From Streptomyces roseofulvus (GTDB lineage: Bacteria > Actinomycetota > Actinomycetes > Streptomycetales > Streptomycetaceae), in NCBI RefSeq assembly GCF_039534915.1, contig NZ_BAAAWE010000001.1, forward strand, positions 7,068,001 through 7,132,000: DNA of 64,000 bases, read 5' to 3'. The translations under genes and the position numbers were made by a program. Positions within the stretch are counted from its first letter, which is position 1, and each line of letters starts with the position of its first letter. Below are positions 1 through 7,425 of this stretch, in pieces. The notes beneath the pieces are model-generated. The model saw only the letters and a program-made list of their open reading frames with translations, searched no databases and was not told where the DNA came from.

Positions 1-131
1 GGCCCGTACACCGACAGGCGTACGTCATTGCAGCTCACAGGGGCGGAAAGCGGGTCAAGCCGGGCTCCGGAAGCGGTACCGGGGGCGTCCCGGCGAGCGG
101 TCGGGATCCACATCCCGAGCCAGTCGCCCCA

Positions 132-157
132 CTTGCCGGTCCACTTTGGACCGCAAG
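132..157. promoter_or_regulatory. Inverted repeat upstream of the FhuF-like gene
   Basis: The arms CTTGCCGGTCCA and TGGACCGCAAG pair around a 3-base centre, with one unpaired C in the left arm. It lies about 95 bp before the start at 250. It could be a repressor operator or an mRNA hairpin; the sequence does not decide which. The rest of bases 1-249 shows no gene I can support. Confidence 0.35.
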
Positions 158-249
158 ATCCGGAAGCGGCCGAAGGTCCGGCCGGACGGCCGGGGTACGG
201 TGGCGCCGCGCCGCCGGGGCCGTACCGGCGGGACCACCACGGGGGAGCG

Positions 250-981
250 ATGGATCCGGACGACAGCACGCCCGCCCTCGGCGGCTTCTTCGCCCTCCGG
301 ACCGCCCCGCCGCCCTCCGGCGGTCACCACCGCCCGCTCGCCCGGCTCTACGCCGGCGACGAGGACCCGGCAGGCGACGCGCCCCTCCACGCGCGCGTGG
401 ACCGGGTCGTCGCCGCCCTCGGCGCGCCCGAGCGGCGCGTCGGCGCCTCCGTCGCCCACCTCGGGCTCGCCGCCCGCCTCTGGTCCACGGCGCTCGGACC
501 GGCCGCCCTGCACGGCCGCTTCCCCTCCCTCGACCCGGCGGAGCTGCACTGGGACCCGGCGCTCGGTGCCCCGGACGACCTGTGGTGGTCCGGCACCGAC
601 ACCCGCCCCGGCACCGTGGCCGCGCTCCGCGAGGCCGTCCAGGAGGCCCATCTCGTCCCGCTGCACGCCGCCTTCGCCCGCGACGGGCGGATCTCGCCCC
701 GGCTGCTGTGGGGCAACGCCGGGTCGGCGCTCGCCGGCGCCCTGCGTGAACTCGTCCGCTGGTCCCGCGCCCACGGCCGGCCCGGCACCGCCGACCGGGC
801 CGCCGCCCTCGTCCAGGGTCTCCTCGACCACCCGGACCTCGCGGCGACCCTCCGCGGCCCGGCGCTGCGCCGCACCACGTGCTGCCTCTACTACCGGTCC
901 GCCTCCGGCGGGCTGTGCGGCGACTGTGTGTTCGACCACGCCCCGGGAACGGGTTTGGAGCGGCGGCCCCCCGCTCCGTAA
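250..981 (+). CDS. FhuF-like (2Fe-2S)-binding protein
   Basis: A 243-aa protein probably related to ferric siderophore reductases, in which a C-terminal 2Fe-2S centre reduces Fe(III)-siderophore so that iron is released in the cytoplasm. The visible signature is the C-terminal cysteine cluster: Cys211-Cys212, then Cys223 and Cys226 in the segment CCLYYRSASGGLCGDC, which matches the C-C-x10-C-x2-C FhuF pattern. The N-terminal part is Ala/Arg rich and has no other motif. The ATG at 250 is preceded by GGGGGAGCG; the frame is open further upstream, but that part reads as low-complexity sequence with no ribosome site. No siderophore transport gene is adjacent, so its partner is unknown. The family call is firm from the Cys pattern; the reaction is inferred. 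Confidence 0.7.
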   Translation: MDPDDSTPALGGFFALRTAPPPSGGHHRPLARLYAGDEDPAGDAPLHARVDRVVAALGAPERRVGASVAHLGLAARLWSTALGPAALHGRFPSLDPAELHWDPALGAPDDLWWSGTDTRPGTVAALREAVQEAHLVPLHAAFARDGRISPRLLWGNAGSALAGALRELVRWSRAHGRPGTADRAAALVQGLLDHPDLAATLRGPALRRTTCCLYYRSASGGLCGDCVFDHAPGTGLERRPPAP

Positions 982-1044
982 AGTTGACACTTCAAACCCC
1001 CCGGCGGCATCCCGCCCGCGAGCGATCGAGGAACGACCACGGCC

Positions 1045-2520
1045 ATGACGGTGACTGAAGAGAACCAGGAGTACGGGCCGGGCATCGACCCCGAGCGCCT
1101 GGCCGTCTGCCTGAGCGTCCTCGACGAGCTGGAGAAGATCGAGGTCGACCACCCCGACGCGATCGCCGTCCGCCGCGCCACCGCCGGCATCTACCGCACG
1201 GTCAAGCAGCGCCGCCGCCAGGAGCGCCGCGCCGCCAAGACCGCGCACGACCGCGCCGTCACCGAAGCCACCGCGACCGGCTCCGCCCAGCGCATCGACG
1301 ACGAGACCGAGGGCATCCTGCCCTCCTCCGTCACCGAGGCCGGGAAGATCGCGGGCATACTCCAGCGCCCCCGGTCCTGCTACACCTGCAAGACCCGGTA
1401 CGTCGAGGTCGACTACTTCTACCACCAGCTCTGCCAGGACTGCGCCGCCCTGAACCGGTCCAAGCGGGACATCCGCGCCGACCTCACCGGCAAGCGCGCC
1501 CTGCTCACCGGCGGCCGCGCCAAGATCGGCATGTACATCGCGCTGCGGCTGCTCCGCGACGGCGCGCACACCACGATCACCACCCGCTTCCCCAAGGACG
1601 CCATCCGCCGTTTCAAGGCGATGGAGGACTCGGCGGAGTGGATCCACCGCCTGGAGGTCGTCGGCATCGACCTGCGCGACCCGGCCCAGGCCGTGGCCCT
1701 CGCCGAGCAGGTCGCCGCCGCGGGTCCGCTGGACATCCTGATCAACAACGCCACGCAGACCGTGCGCCGGCTGCCGTCCGCGTACGCGGCCCTGGTCGAC
1801 GGCGAGAGCGCGCCGCTGCCGGCCGGCGAGCTGCCCGCCCACCACGTGATCGGCGCCTTCAACTCCGGCGCGGTCGACGGCCTCGCCGCGCTGCCCGTCG
1901 GCACCAGCGGCCTGGACGCCCAGAAGGTCGCCGACCTCGCGCTCGTCGCGGGCAACGCCGGCCTGGAGCAGTACCGGGCGGGCACCGCGATCGACGCGGG
2001 CGGCCTGCTGCCGGACGTGGTGGAGACCAACACCTGGGTGCAGACCATCGACCAGATCTCCCCGGTGGAGCTCCTGGAGACCCAGCTCTGCAACTACACA
2101 TCGCCGTTCATCCTGATCAGCGCCCTGCGTCCGTCGATGGCCGAGGCCGCCGCCAAGGCCGCGAGCGGTCGCGCGTACGTCGTCAACGTCTCCGCCATGG
2201 AGGGCGTCTTCTCCCGCGGCTACAAGGGCGCCGGCCACCCGAACACCAACGCCGCCAAGGCGGCCATGAACATGGTGACCCGGACCAGCGCCCAGGAGAT
2301 GTTCGAGACCGACAAGATCCTGATGACCTCCGTCGACACCGGCTGGATCACCGACGAGCGCCCGCACTTCGAGAAGCTGCGGCTCGCCGAGGCGGGCTTC
2401 CACGCCCCGCTGGACCTGGTCGACGGCGCCGCCCGCGTCTACGACCCGGTCGTGCGCGGCGAGGCCGGCGAGGACCTGTACGGCGTCTTCATGAAGGACT
2501 ACTTCCCCGGCAAGTGGTAG
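1045..2520 (+). CDS. SDR-family oxidoreductase with N-terminal Cys-rich segment
   Basis: A 491-aa protein. The C-terminal two thirds is a short-chain dehydrogenase: the nucleotide-binding stretch GKRALLTGGRAKIGMYIALR (about residue 150), the NNA turn (ILINNATQT) and a Tyr/Lys-containing segment (RGYKGAGHPNTNAAKAAMNM) typical of the SDR core. The first 110 residues are charged and helical, followed by CYTCKTRYVEVDYFYHQLCQDC, two CxxC pairs that look like a zinc knuckle. This front extension is not part of a normal ~250-aa SDR and makes the protein twice the usual length. A TTGACA hexamer at 984-989 could be the -35 box, and GAGGAACG precedes the ATG. A strong terminator follows. The substrate is unknown. 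Confidence 0.8.
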   Translation: MTVTEENQEYGPGIDPERLAVCLSVLDELEKIEVDHPDAIAVRRATAGIYRTVKQRRRQERRAAKTAHDRAVTEATATGSAQRIDDETEGILPSSVTEAGKIAGILQRPRSCYTCKTRYVEVDYFYHQLCQDCAALNRSKRDIRADLTGKRALLTGGRAKIGMYIALRLLRDGAHTTITTRFPKDAIRRFKAMEDSAEWIHRLEVVGIDLRDPAQAVALAEQVAAAGPLDILINNATQTVRRLPSAYAALVDGESAPLPAGELPAHHVIGAFNSGAVDGLAALPVGTSGLDAQKVADLALVAGNAGLEQYRAGTAIDAGGLLPDVVETNTWVQTIDQISPVELLETQLCNYTSPFILISALRPSMAEAAAKAASGRAYVVNVSAMEGVFSRGYKGAGHPNTNAAKAAMNMVTRTSAQEMFETDKILMTSVDTGWITDERPHFEKLRLAEAGFHAPLDLVDGAARVYDPVVRGEAGEDLYGVFMKDYFPGKW

Positions 2521-2546
2521 TCCCGGCCCGTCGGCCCGTCTCCTGA

Positions 2547-2576
2547 GAGCGCCCTTTCCGCCCGGAAAGGGCGCTC
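2547..2576 (+). terminator. Rho-independent-type hairpin after the SDR gene
   Basis: Perfect 13-bp stem GAGCGCCCTTTCC / GGAAAGGGCGCTC with a GCCC loop, followed by TTCC. It begins 26 bp after the stop codon. Confidence 0.85.
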
Positions 2577-2621
2577 TTCCGGTCTCCGTCACCCGAACGC
2601 GTCACACTTTTGAGCCCGCTA

Positions 2622-2637
2622 GAGCGCAAGCGCGCTC
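2622..2637. promoter_or_regulatory. Short inverted repeat in the promoter region of the 56-aa peptide gene
   Basis: GAGCGC and GCGCTC are separated by AAGC and followed within 20 bp by TTGGTTACTCT, which could hold a -10 box (TACTCT). It lies about 165 bp before the peptide start. Function as an operator is inference. Confidence 0.3.
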
Positions 2638-2802
2638 ATTTGGTTACTCTGATGCCCACGGTCGGCCACCGGAGCGACACCCGCTCCACAGCCGGCCAGG
2701 GGACTGGCCACCCACCTCGGCCGCGGCCCCGCCCGAAGACCGGCGCCACCGCGACCGAACGGCCCCACGTTCCCCCTATGACGCGACACAAAGGAGTGCG
2801 CG

Positions 2803-2973
2803 GTGACACCCGAAACCACGAAGCAGGAATCCCGTCCGTCGGAACCCTCCGAACGGCAGCGGCGCAACGGCGAGCTGGGCAGCCTCGAAGTGTGGGCCCG
2901 CTCGGCCCCGATCCGCCTCGCGGGCTACGAGGACGACCTCGCCGAGCCCCACATCCTGCCCGGCGTCGACTGA
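2803..2973 (+). CDS. 56-aa peptide with a highly structured C-terminus
   Basis: A GTG start preceded by AAGGAG at ideal spacing (6 nt) opens a 56-aa peptide. The first 22 residues are polar and basic (ending SERQRRNGELG); the rest reads SLEVWARSAPIRLAGYEDD followed by LAEPHILPGVD. It has no signal peptide, Cys, Ser/Thr-rich core or membrane segment. The strong ribosome site, its own promoter region and a 16-bp terminator stem just downstream argue that it is a real gene. Similarity to known peptide classes is not obvious. It could be a small regulator, a RiPP precursor with a leader/core split near the basic patch, or a structural peptide. No function is assigned. Confidence 0.6.
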   Translation: MTPETTKQESRPSEPSERQRRNGELGSLEVWARSAPIRLAGYEDDLAEPHILPGVD

Positions 2974-3029
2974 TCGCCGCCCGACGCGAGGCGTCGTCCT
3001 CCGGCCGCCCCGGCGCGGCCCGTACGGCC

Positions 3030-3066
3030 CCGGTGCCCCCGGTCCCTCCCGGACCGGGGGCACCGG
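3030..3066. terminator. Bidirectional terminator between convergent genes
   Basis: Perfect 16-bp stem CCGGTGCCCCCGGTCC / GGACCGGGGGCACCGG with loop CTCCC. It serves the 56-aa peptide gene and the convergent membrane-protein gene that ends at 3077. Confidence 0.8.
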
Positions 3067-3076
3067 CGTGTCCGGC

Positions 3077-4486
3077 TCAGCCCCGCAGCCGGACCGGCGG
3101 CAGGTACTCCCGCAGCAGCCGCCGCTGCCACCAGGCCCCCGTCGTGCGCAGCTCGCGCCAGGTGGAGAAGCGGTACCGGTAGAGCCGGGCGCGGACGTGG
3201 ACCGGCGGGGCGTCCGGGAACGGATTGCGCGCGAGCAGCCGCAGGGTGTCCCGGTCCCCGGCGAGCAGCCGCTCCACGAAGGGCCCGAACCACTCGCGCG
3301 CGTAGCCGGGGGAGAGCGCCGCGAACCACATCAGCCAGTCGAGCCGCAGGTGGTACGGGGCGAACTGGCGGGGGAGCCGGCGGGGATCGCCGGGCTTGCC
3401 CTTGAAGGCGTACGCGCGCCACTCGGTGTCGGGGCCCGGCTCCGGGTCGCTCGTCCCCTCGACGACGATCTCGTCGCGGACCCGGCCGACCGTGCCGAAG
3501 GCCCCGTAGGTGTTGACCAGGTGGAAGGGGTCGTAGGAGCGGTTCATGGACTGGTGGCGGGAGAGCAGGTTGCGCACCGGCCGGTAGCTGCGCACGAGGA
3601 CCAGGGCGGTGACGGCGAGGACCAGGGCCGCGTACCAGAGCGGCGGGTCGGGGCGGGGGTGGTCGCCGGTGAGGGAGGAGAGGTCGAGGGCGGCGGCCGC
3701 GAGCACGATCGTGAGCCAGTTGAGCCAGGCGAAGTTGCCGGAGAGCACCAGCCACAGCTGGGTGACGATCATCAGGGCGGCCGCGATCGTGGCCACCGGC
3801 TGCGGGGCGAAGAGCAGGAACGGCACGCCGAGCTGGACGACGTGGTTGGCGGCCGCCTCGACGCGGTGCAGGGGGCGGGGGAGCCGGTGGAAGAACCAGC
3901 TCAGCGGGCCCGGCATCGGCTGTGTCTCGTGGTGGTGGCAGAGGCAGGTCAGCTCGCGCCAGCACGCGTCGCCGCGGATCTTGATGAGTCCGGCGCCGAA
4001 CTCGACGCGGAAGAGCAGCCAGCGGAGCAGCAGCAGGACGAGCAGGGGCGGGGCGACGTCGTCGTTGCCGAGGAAGACCGCGAGGAAGCCGGTCTCCAGG
4101 AGGAGCGACTCCCAGCCGAAGGCGTACCAGGTCTGGCCCACGTTCACGATCGACAGGTAGAGGCCCCACAGCAGCAGCCACAGCAGCATGGCGACGGCGA
4201 GCGGCACCGCGTCGCCGGCCCCGGCGGCCAGCGCCGCGGCCCCCGCGAAGCCGGTCCAGGCGACCGTCGCGAAGAAGCGGTCCGAGTAGTGCCAGTGGAA
4301 GAGCGAGGGCGTGCGGAGCGGGGTGGTCCGGCGCAGGTACTCCGGGACGGGCAGCATGCCGCGCTCGCCGATGAGCGCCCGGAACTGGAGGGCGGCCGAC
4401 AGGAAGGCCACGCAGTACAGCACGGCCAGACCGCGCTGGAAGACGGTCCGGCCCAGCCACAGCTCGGGCGCGTTGAACCACTCCAT
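3077..4486 (-). CDS. Lipase maturation factor family membrane protein
   Basis: A 469-aa integral membrane protein. It has about seven or eight hydrophobic helices in the first 290 residues, with the segments GQTWYAFGWESLLLETGFLA and FRVEFGAGLIKIRGDACW that are characteristic of LMF1/LMF2-type proteins, then a soluble C-terminal half with NTYGAFGTVGRVRDEIVVEG. The eukaryotic relatives help fold lipases in the ER; the bacterial role is not established, so a role in folding or export at the membrane is inference. I chose the ATG at 4486 (MEWFNAPELW) because CTGGAGA precedes it; the frame continues upstream without a good start. It is followed upstream, 38 bp away, by the DUF1990 gene on the same strand, so it is probably the last gene of that operon. 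Confidence 0.85.
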   Translation of the reverse strand: MEWFNAPELWLGRTVFQRGLAVLYCVAFLSAALQFRALIGERGMLPVPEYLRRTTPLRTPSLFHWHYSDRFFATVAWTGFAGAAALAAGAGDAVPLAVAMLLWLLLWGLYLSIVNVGQTWYAFGWESLLLETGFLAVFLGNDDVAPPLLVLLLLRWLLFRVEFGAGLIKIRGDACWRELTCLCHHHETQPMPGPLSWFFHRLPRPLHRVEAAANHVVQLGVPFLLFAPQPVATIAAALMIVTQLWLVLSGNFAWLNWLTIVLAAAALDLSSLTGDHPRPDPPLWYAALVLAVTALVLVRSYRPVRNLLSRHQSMNRSYDPFHLVNTYGAFGTVGRVRDEIVVEGTSDPEPGPDTEWRAYAFKGKPGDPRRLPRQFAPYHLRLDWLMWFAALSPGYAREWFGPFVERLLAGDRDTLRLLARNPFPDAPPVHVRARLYRYRFSTWRELRTTGAWWQRRLLREYLPPVRLRG

Positions 4487-4524
4487 CGTCTCCAGTATCG
4501 GCCCCGCGGGGCCGGTCCGGCGTC

Positions 4525-5064
4525 CTACCCGGCGGCGATCCCGGCGAGGACGCGGCCGAGCCGGCGGGCGTAGGCGAGCTGGAGGCGCGGGACCAGGGGC
4601 CCGGCGAGCCGGGTGTACCAGGCGGCGGGGCGGCTGAAGGCGGTGACGGTGAAGCGGACGGTGCCGTCGGGCTCCAGCTCCACCAGGAAGGACTCCTCGC
4701 CGCATTCGGGGTGGCCGGTGAGCGTGCCGTACGCGAAGCCGGCCCGGTGCTCCTCCTCGGGCACCCAGATCACCCGGCAGGGCGCCCCGAAGGCGAGCGG
4801 GCCGATCCCGAGCGCGACCTCCAGGGTGACGCCCGGAGCCGCCCGGCCGGCCGAGGAGCGGACACGGGCGCCGGTGGCCCGGTGCATCCGCCAGGTGGTG
4901 ACGGCCTCGGCGGCGGCCCGGAAGGCGGCGGGGCCGTGGCCGACGGGCGTGCTGTGGCGCAGGTGGTGGTAGCCGTCGGGGAGGGCGCCGGGGGTGCGGG
5001 TGGCGCCGACCTCGCGGTAGGTGAGGGTGCGGCGCGGGGTCAGGTCGCCGAGGACGCGGGTCAT
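4525..5064 (-). CDS. DUF1990 family protein
   Basis: A 179-aa soluble protein of the DUF1990 family. Segments seen: LTYREVGATRTPGALPDGYH near the N-terminus, VWVPEEEH-like strand (VIWVPEEEHRAGFAYGTLTG) in the middle, and ESFLVELEPDGTVRFTVTAFSRPA near the end. This resembles a lipid/START-type beta-sheet fold, but no activity is known. Its ATG overlaps the stop codon of the yndJ-like gene (ATGA at 5061-5064), which shows translational coupling. DUF1990 and YndJ commonly occur together, so the pair probably acts in one process. Confidence 0.8.
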   Translation of the reverse strand: MTRVLGDLTPRRTLTYREVGATRTPGALPDGYHHLRHSTPVGHGPAAFRAAAEAVTTWRMHRATGARVRSSAGRAAPGVTLEVALGIGPLAFGAPCRVIWVPEEEHRAGFAYGTLTGHPECGEESFLVELEPDGTVRFTVTAFSRPAAWYTRLAGPLVPRLQLAYARRLGRVLAGIAAG

Positions 5065-5939
5065 GCCGGGAGCTCCGTTCGCGGGAGAGGGGCGGGGCGG
5101 TGGTGGCCGGTGGCGTGCAGCCGGCGCTGGGCGAGCAGGGCGCAGACGGCGAAGCCGAGCGCGTTGCCGACTCCGTGGGTGGCGGCCATCCAGGTCAGGG
5201 TGGGGTGGGGGATTCCGGTCGCCTCGCCCAGCGCCCACCAGAGCGCGAGCGCCATGGTGGCGACCAGGACCAGGGCGGAGACGGCGAGCAGGGTGCGGGT
5301 CGCGGGGCCGGTGGCGAGGGCGCGCCGCTCGCGCAGGGTGAGGACCGCGACGGCGGCCATGCCCGCGGTGAGCAGGGCCGCGCCGGCCAGTTCCGCCCAG
5401 TCGTCGACGAAGTAGCCGATCAGGACGAGCAGGGTGCCGGCGGGCACGCTGAGCGCCGCGGTGCTCGCCAGGGCGCCGTCGCCGGACGTACGGCAGAGCA
5501 GTCCGGCGACCAGCGCGGCGGCGAAGCCCGCGAAGTGGAAGTGCGGCACGGTCAGCGCCAGGAGGTCGAGGTCGAAGCCGAAGAGGGGGTACGCGGCCCG
5601 CTCGGCGACGAGCGCCAGTCCGGCGACCGAGGGGGAGACCAGGGCCGTGAGGACGGCGATCTCGCCGGGGCGCAGCGAGGTGGTCAGGGCGAGCCGGGCC
5701 GGGGCCTGGAGCGCGAGGGCCAGGGTGGCGAGCGCGTAGCAGGCCGCGAGTGCCGTGGCGGTGTCCGAGCGGGGCAGCCAGAGGGAGACGGCTCCCGGCA
5801 GGGCGAGCAGGGGCCAGGCCCGCCGCAGGAGGTCCCAGCCCGGCGGCCGGGGCCCCTCGACGAGGCCGAGCCCGGTCGGTACCACCCAGAGCATCCCGAG
5901 CGTCACGACCGGGATGACGAAGGCCGACAGTGCGGTCAT
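5061..5939 (-). CDS. YndJ family transporter-like membrane protein
   Basis: A 292-aa protein made almost entirely of hydrophobic helices (about nine). The motif LTVPHFHFAGFAAALVAG near residue 130 and TWMAATHGVGNALGFAVCAL near the C-terminus, both with buried His residues, fit the YndJ family. The His residues could bind metal or heme, but this is inference. It is the first gene of the YndJ-DUF1990-LMF-like minus-strand operon. Upstream are two palindromes at 5958-5973 and 6001-6016 that probably control transcription. Function is unknown. Confidence 0.8.
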   Translation of the reverse strand: MTALSAFVIPVVTLGMLWVVPTGLGLVEGPRPPGWDLLRRAWPLLALPGAVSLWLPRSDTATALAACYALATLALALQAPARLALTTSLRPGEIAVLTALVSPSVAGLALVAERAAYPLFGFDLDLLALTVPHFHFAGFAAALVAGLLCRTSGDGALASTAALSVPAGTLLVLIGYFVDDWAELAGAALLTAGMAAVAVLTLRERRALATGPATRTLLAVSALVLVATMALALWWALGEATGIPHPTLTWMAATHGVGNALGFAVCALLAQRRLHATGHHRPAPLPRTELPA

Positions 5940-5957
5940 GGCGGAGCAGCCCCCTTA

Positions 5958-5973
5958 CTTGAACGTGTTCAAC
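5958..5973. promoter_or_regulatory. Operator-like palindrome 1 (yndJ / lipoprotein intergenic region)
   Basis: CTTGAACGTGTTCAAC: arms TTGAAC and GTTCAA around GT. It lies 19 bp before the yndJ-like start and 28 bp from a second copy. The form is typical of TetR-family operators. Confidence 0.6.
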
Positions 5974-6000
5974 AGTGGCGGGACCGAGACTAGGGCCTCT

Positions 6001-6016
6001 CTTGAACGCGTTCAAG
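6001..6016. promoter_or_regulatory. Operator-like palindrome 2 (yndJ / lipoprotein intergenic region)
   Basis: CTTGAACGCGTTCAAG is a perfect 16-bp palindrome. With the copy at 5958 it gives a tandem operator spaced 43 bp apart (four helical turns). No regulator gene is adjacent; the site shares the CTTGAA half-site with the sites at 61852-61888. Confidence 0.65.
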
Positions 6017-6124
6017 TCCGGGAGGGTGCTCCCCCCGCCGCCCGGTCGGCCGCTCTCCGCTTGCACCCCGTCACCGTCTGCGACAGAACAGGAGGAACCC
6101 ACCCGAGCCGACCGGGAGAAGAAC

Positions 6125-7378
6125 GTGCGCCTCACGCAGCGCCGGACGCGGAGCAACCCCGCCGCCGTCCGCCCCGCCCCCGGAGCCGCCCGCCACCAGG
6201 GCCGCCCCGCCCTCGCCGCGACGCTCGGCGCCGCCGCCCTCCTCCTCGCCGGCTGCTCGTCCGCCGACACCGGCGGCGCCGCCGGGCGGGCCGCCCTCGG
6301 CGCCGCCCACGAGGTGCACCTCCAGCCGGTCGCCGCCCAGGGCCCCGACCCCTTCACCGCCTCCACCGCCCGGGGTGCCGGACTGCGCGCCCTCCAGGAA
6401 CCGGACGCCGCGGCCCAGCCCGTCAGCGCCCCCGGCATCCGTGAGGTCACCGGCTCCACCCCCGGCCTCTACGGCGGCACCCGCGCCGAGTCCAGCTGCG
6501 ACGTCGAGCAGCAGGTCGCCTACCTCGCCGCCGAGCCCGCCAAGCTCACCGCCTTCGCCGAGGCCGCCGGCATCCCCGAGGGCGGTGTCGCCGACTGGCT
6601 GCGCGACCTCACCCCCGTCGTGCTGCGCGCCGACACCCGGGTCACCAACCACGGCTTCCGGGACGGCCGGGCCTCCGCCTTCCAGTCCGTCCTCCAGGCC
6701 GGCACCGCCGTCCTCGTCGACCCCTACGGCGCCCCCCGCGTCCGGTGCGCCTGCGGCAACCCGCTCCGCACGCCCGTCAGCGTCTCCGGGGCCGTCCACC
6801 ACGGCGACCCCTGGACCGGCTTCGACCCGGACCGCGTGATCATCGTCAAGCCCACCACCACCGTCGTCACCAGCCTGGTCATCGTGAACGTCGCCGACGA
6901 CAGCTGGATCGAGCGGAAGGCCGGCAGCGACGGCGACGAGGACCGCAAGCCGGACACCGTTCCCGACTGCGACCCCGACACCTGCGCCCTCAGCGACCCC
7001 GTCGCCCCGGACCCCGACGCGCCCGAGAGCGTCACCCCGAAGCCCCCCACGGAACGCCCGGCCGAGCCGCCCGCTCCCACGACACCCGACACCCCGGCCG
7101 CCCCCGCCACGCCGACGACGCCGGACGCGCCGAACACCCCCGACACCCCGACGACCCCGACGACCCCGGAGGAGCCGGTGGTCCCGGACGCGCCCTCGGA
7201 GCCGTACCCCGAGCCGGACGCGCCCGCCGACCCGTACCAGGACCCCTACACCGACCCGTACCAGGACCCGTACACCGACCCGTACACGGAGCCGTACCCG
7301 GACCCCGGCGGCGGCGATCCGCTCCTCCCGCTCCCCGTCGAGCCGGAGCCCGCCGAACCCGACACCTTCGCCGGCTGA
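6125..7378 (+). CDS. DUF6777-like lipoprotein with Pro/Thr and DPY repeats
   Basis: A 417-aa secreted lipoprotein: Arg-rich N-terminus, hydrophobic stretch and lipobox LLAGC with Cys44. Residues about 75-270 form one domain containing SSCDVEQQVAYLAA, ADTRVTNHGFRDG and RVRCACGNPLRTPVS, which is the pattern of the actinobacterial DUF6777 domain. The last 120 residues are low complexity: TTPDTP-type repeats, then tandem DPYQDPYTDPY units, and an acidic Pro-rich end. This tail could span the cell wall. GGGAGAAG precedes the GTG start. The twin palindromes at 5958-6016 lie in its upstream region. Function unknown. Confidence 0.75.
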   Translation: MRLTQRRTRSNPAAVRPAPGAARHQGRPALAATLGAAALLLAGCSSADTGGAAGRAALGAAHEVHLQPVAAQGPDPFTASTARGAGLRALQEPDAAAQPVSAPGIREVTGSTPGLYGGTRAESSCDVEQQVAYLAAEPAKLTAFAEAAGIPEGGVADWLRDLTPVVLRADTRVTNHGFRDGRASAFQSVLQAGTAVLVDPYGAPRVRCACGNPLRTPVSVSGAVHHGDPWTGFDPDRVIIVKPTTTVVTSLVIVNVADDSWIERKAGSDGDEDRKPDTVPDCDPDTCALSDPVAPDPDAPESVTPKPPTERPAEPPAPTTPDTPAAPATPTTPDAPNTPDTPTTPTTPEEPVVPDAPSEPYPEPDAPADPYQDPYTDPYQDPYTDPYTEPYPDPGGGDPLLPLPVEPEPAEPDTFAG

Positions 7379-7425
7379 AGATCTTTGTGGTGCGCGAGGA
7401 ACGCGCTGGCCCTAGCGTGGCCCCC

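Noticed and set aside
1..38. Possible start of a divergent gene reading off the left edge (minus strand, GTG at 38)
   Set aside because: Only about 12 codons are visible and there is no ribosome site, so it cannot be supported.
55..2592. Long minus-strand open frame (845 codons) across the FhuF-like and SDR genes
   Set aside because: It is antisense to two genes with clear motifs; such frames are normal in DNA with high GC at third positions. Its product is Gly/Arg/Val-rich without motifs.
2803..2973. Lasso or lanthipeptide precursor assignment for the 56-aa peptide
   Set aside because: No Thr at -2 before the candidate core Gly, no Cys, and no cyclase, protease or lanthionine synthetase gene nearby.
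7200..7310. Tandem DNA repeat that could be taken for a minisatellite or CRISPR-like array
   Set aside because: It is the in-frame coding repeat (DPYQDPYT) of the lipoprotein, without unique spacers.
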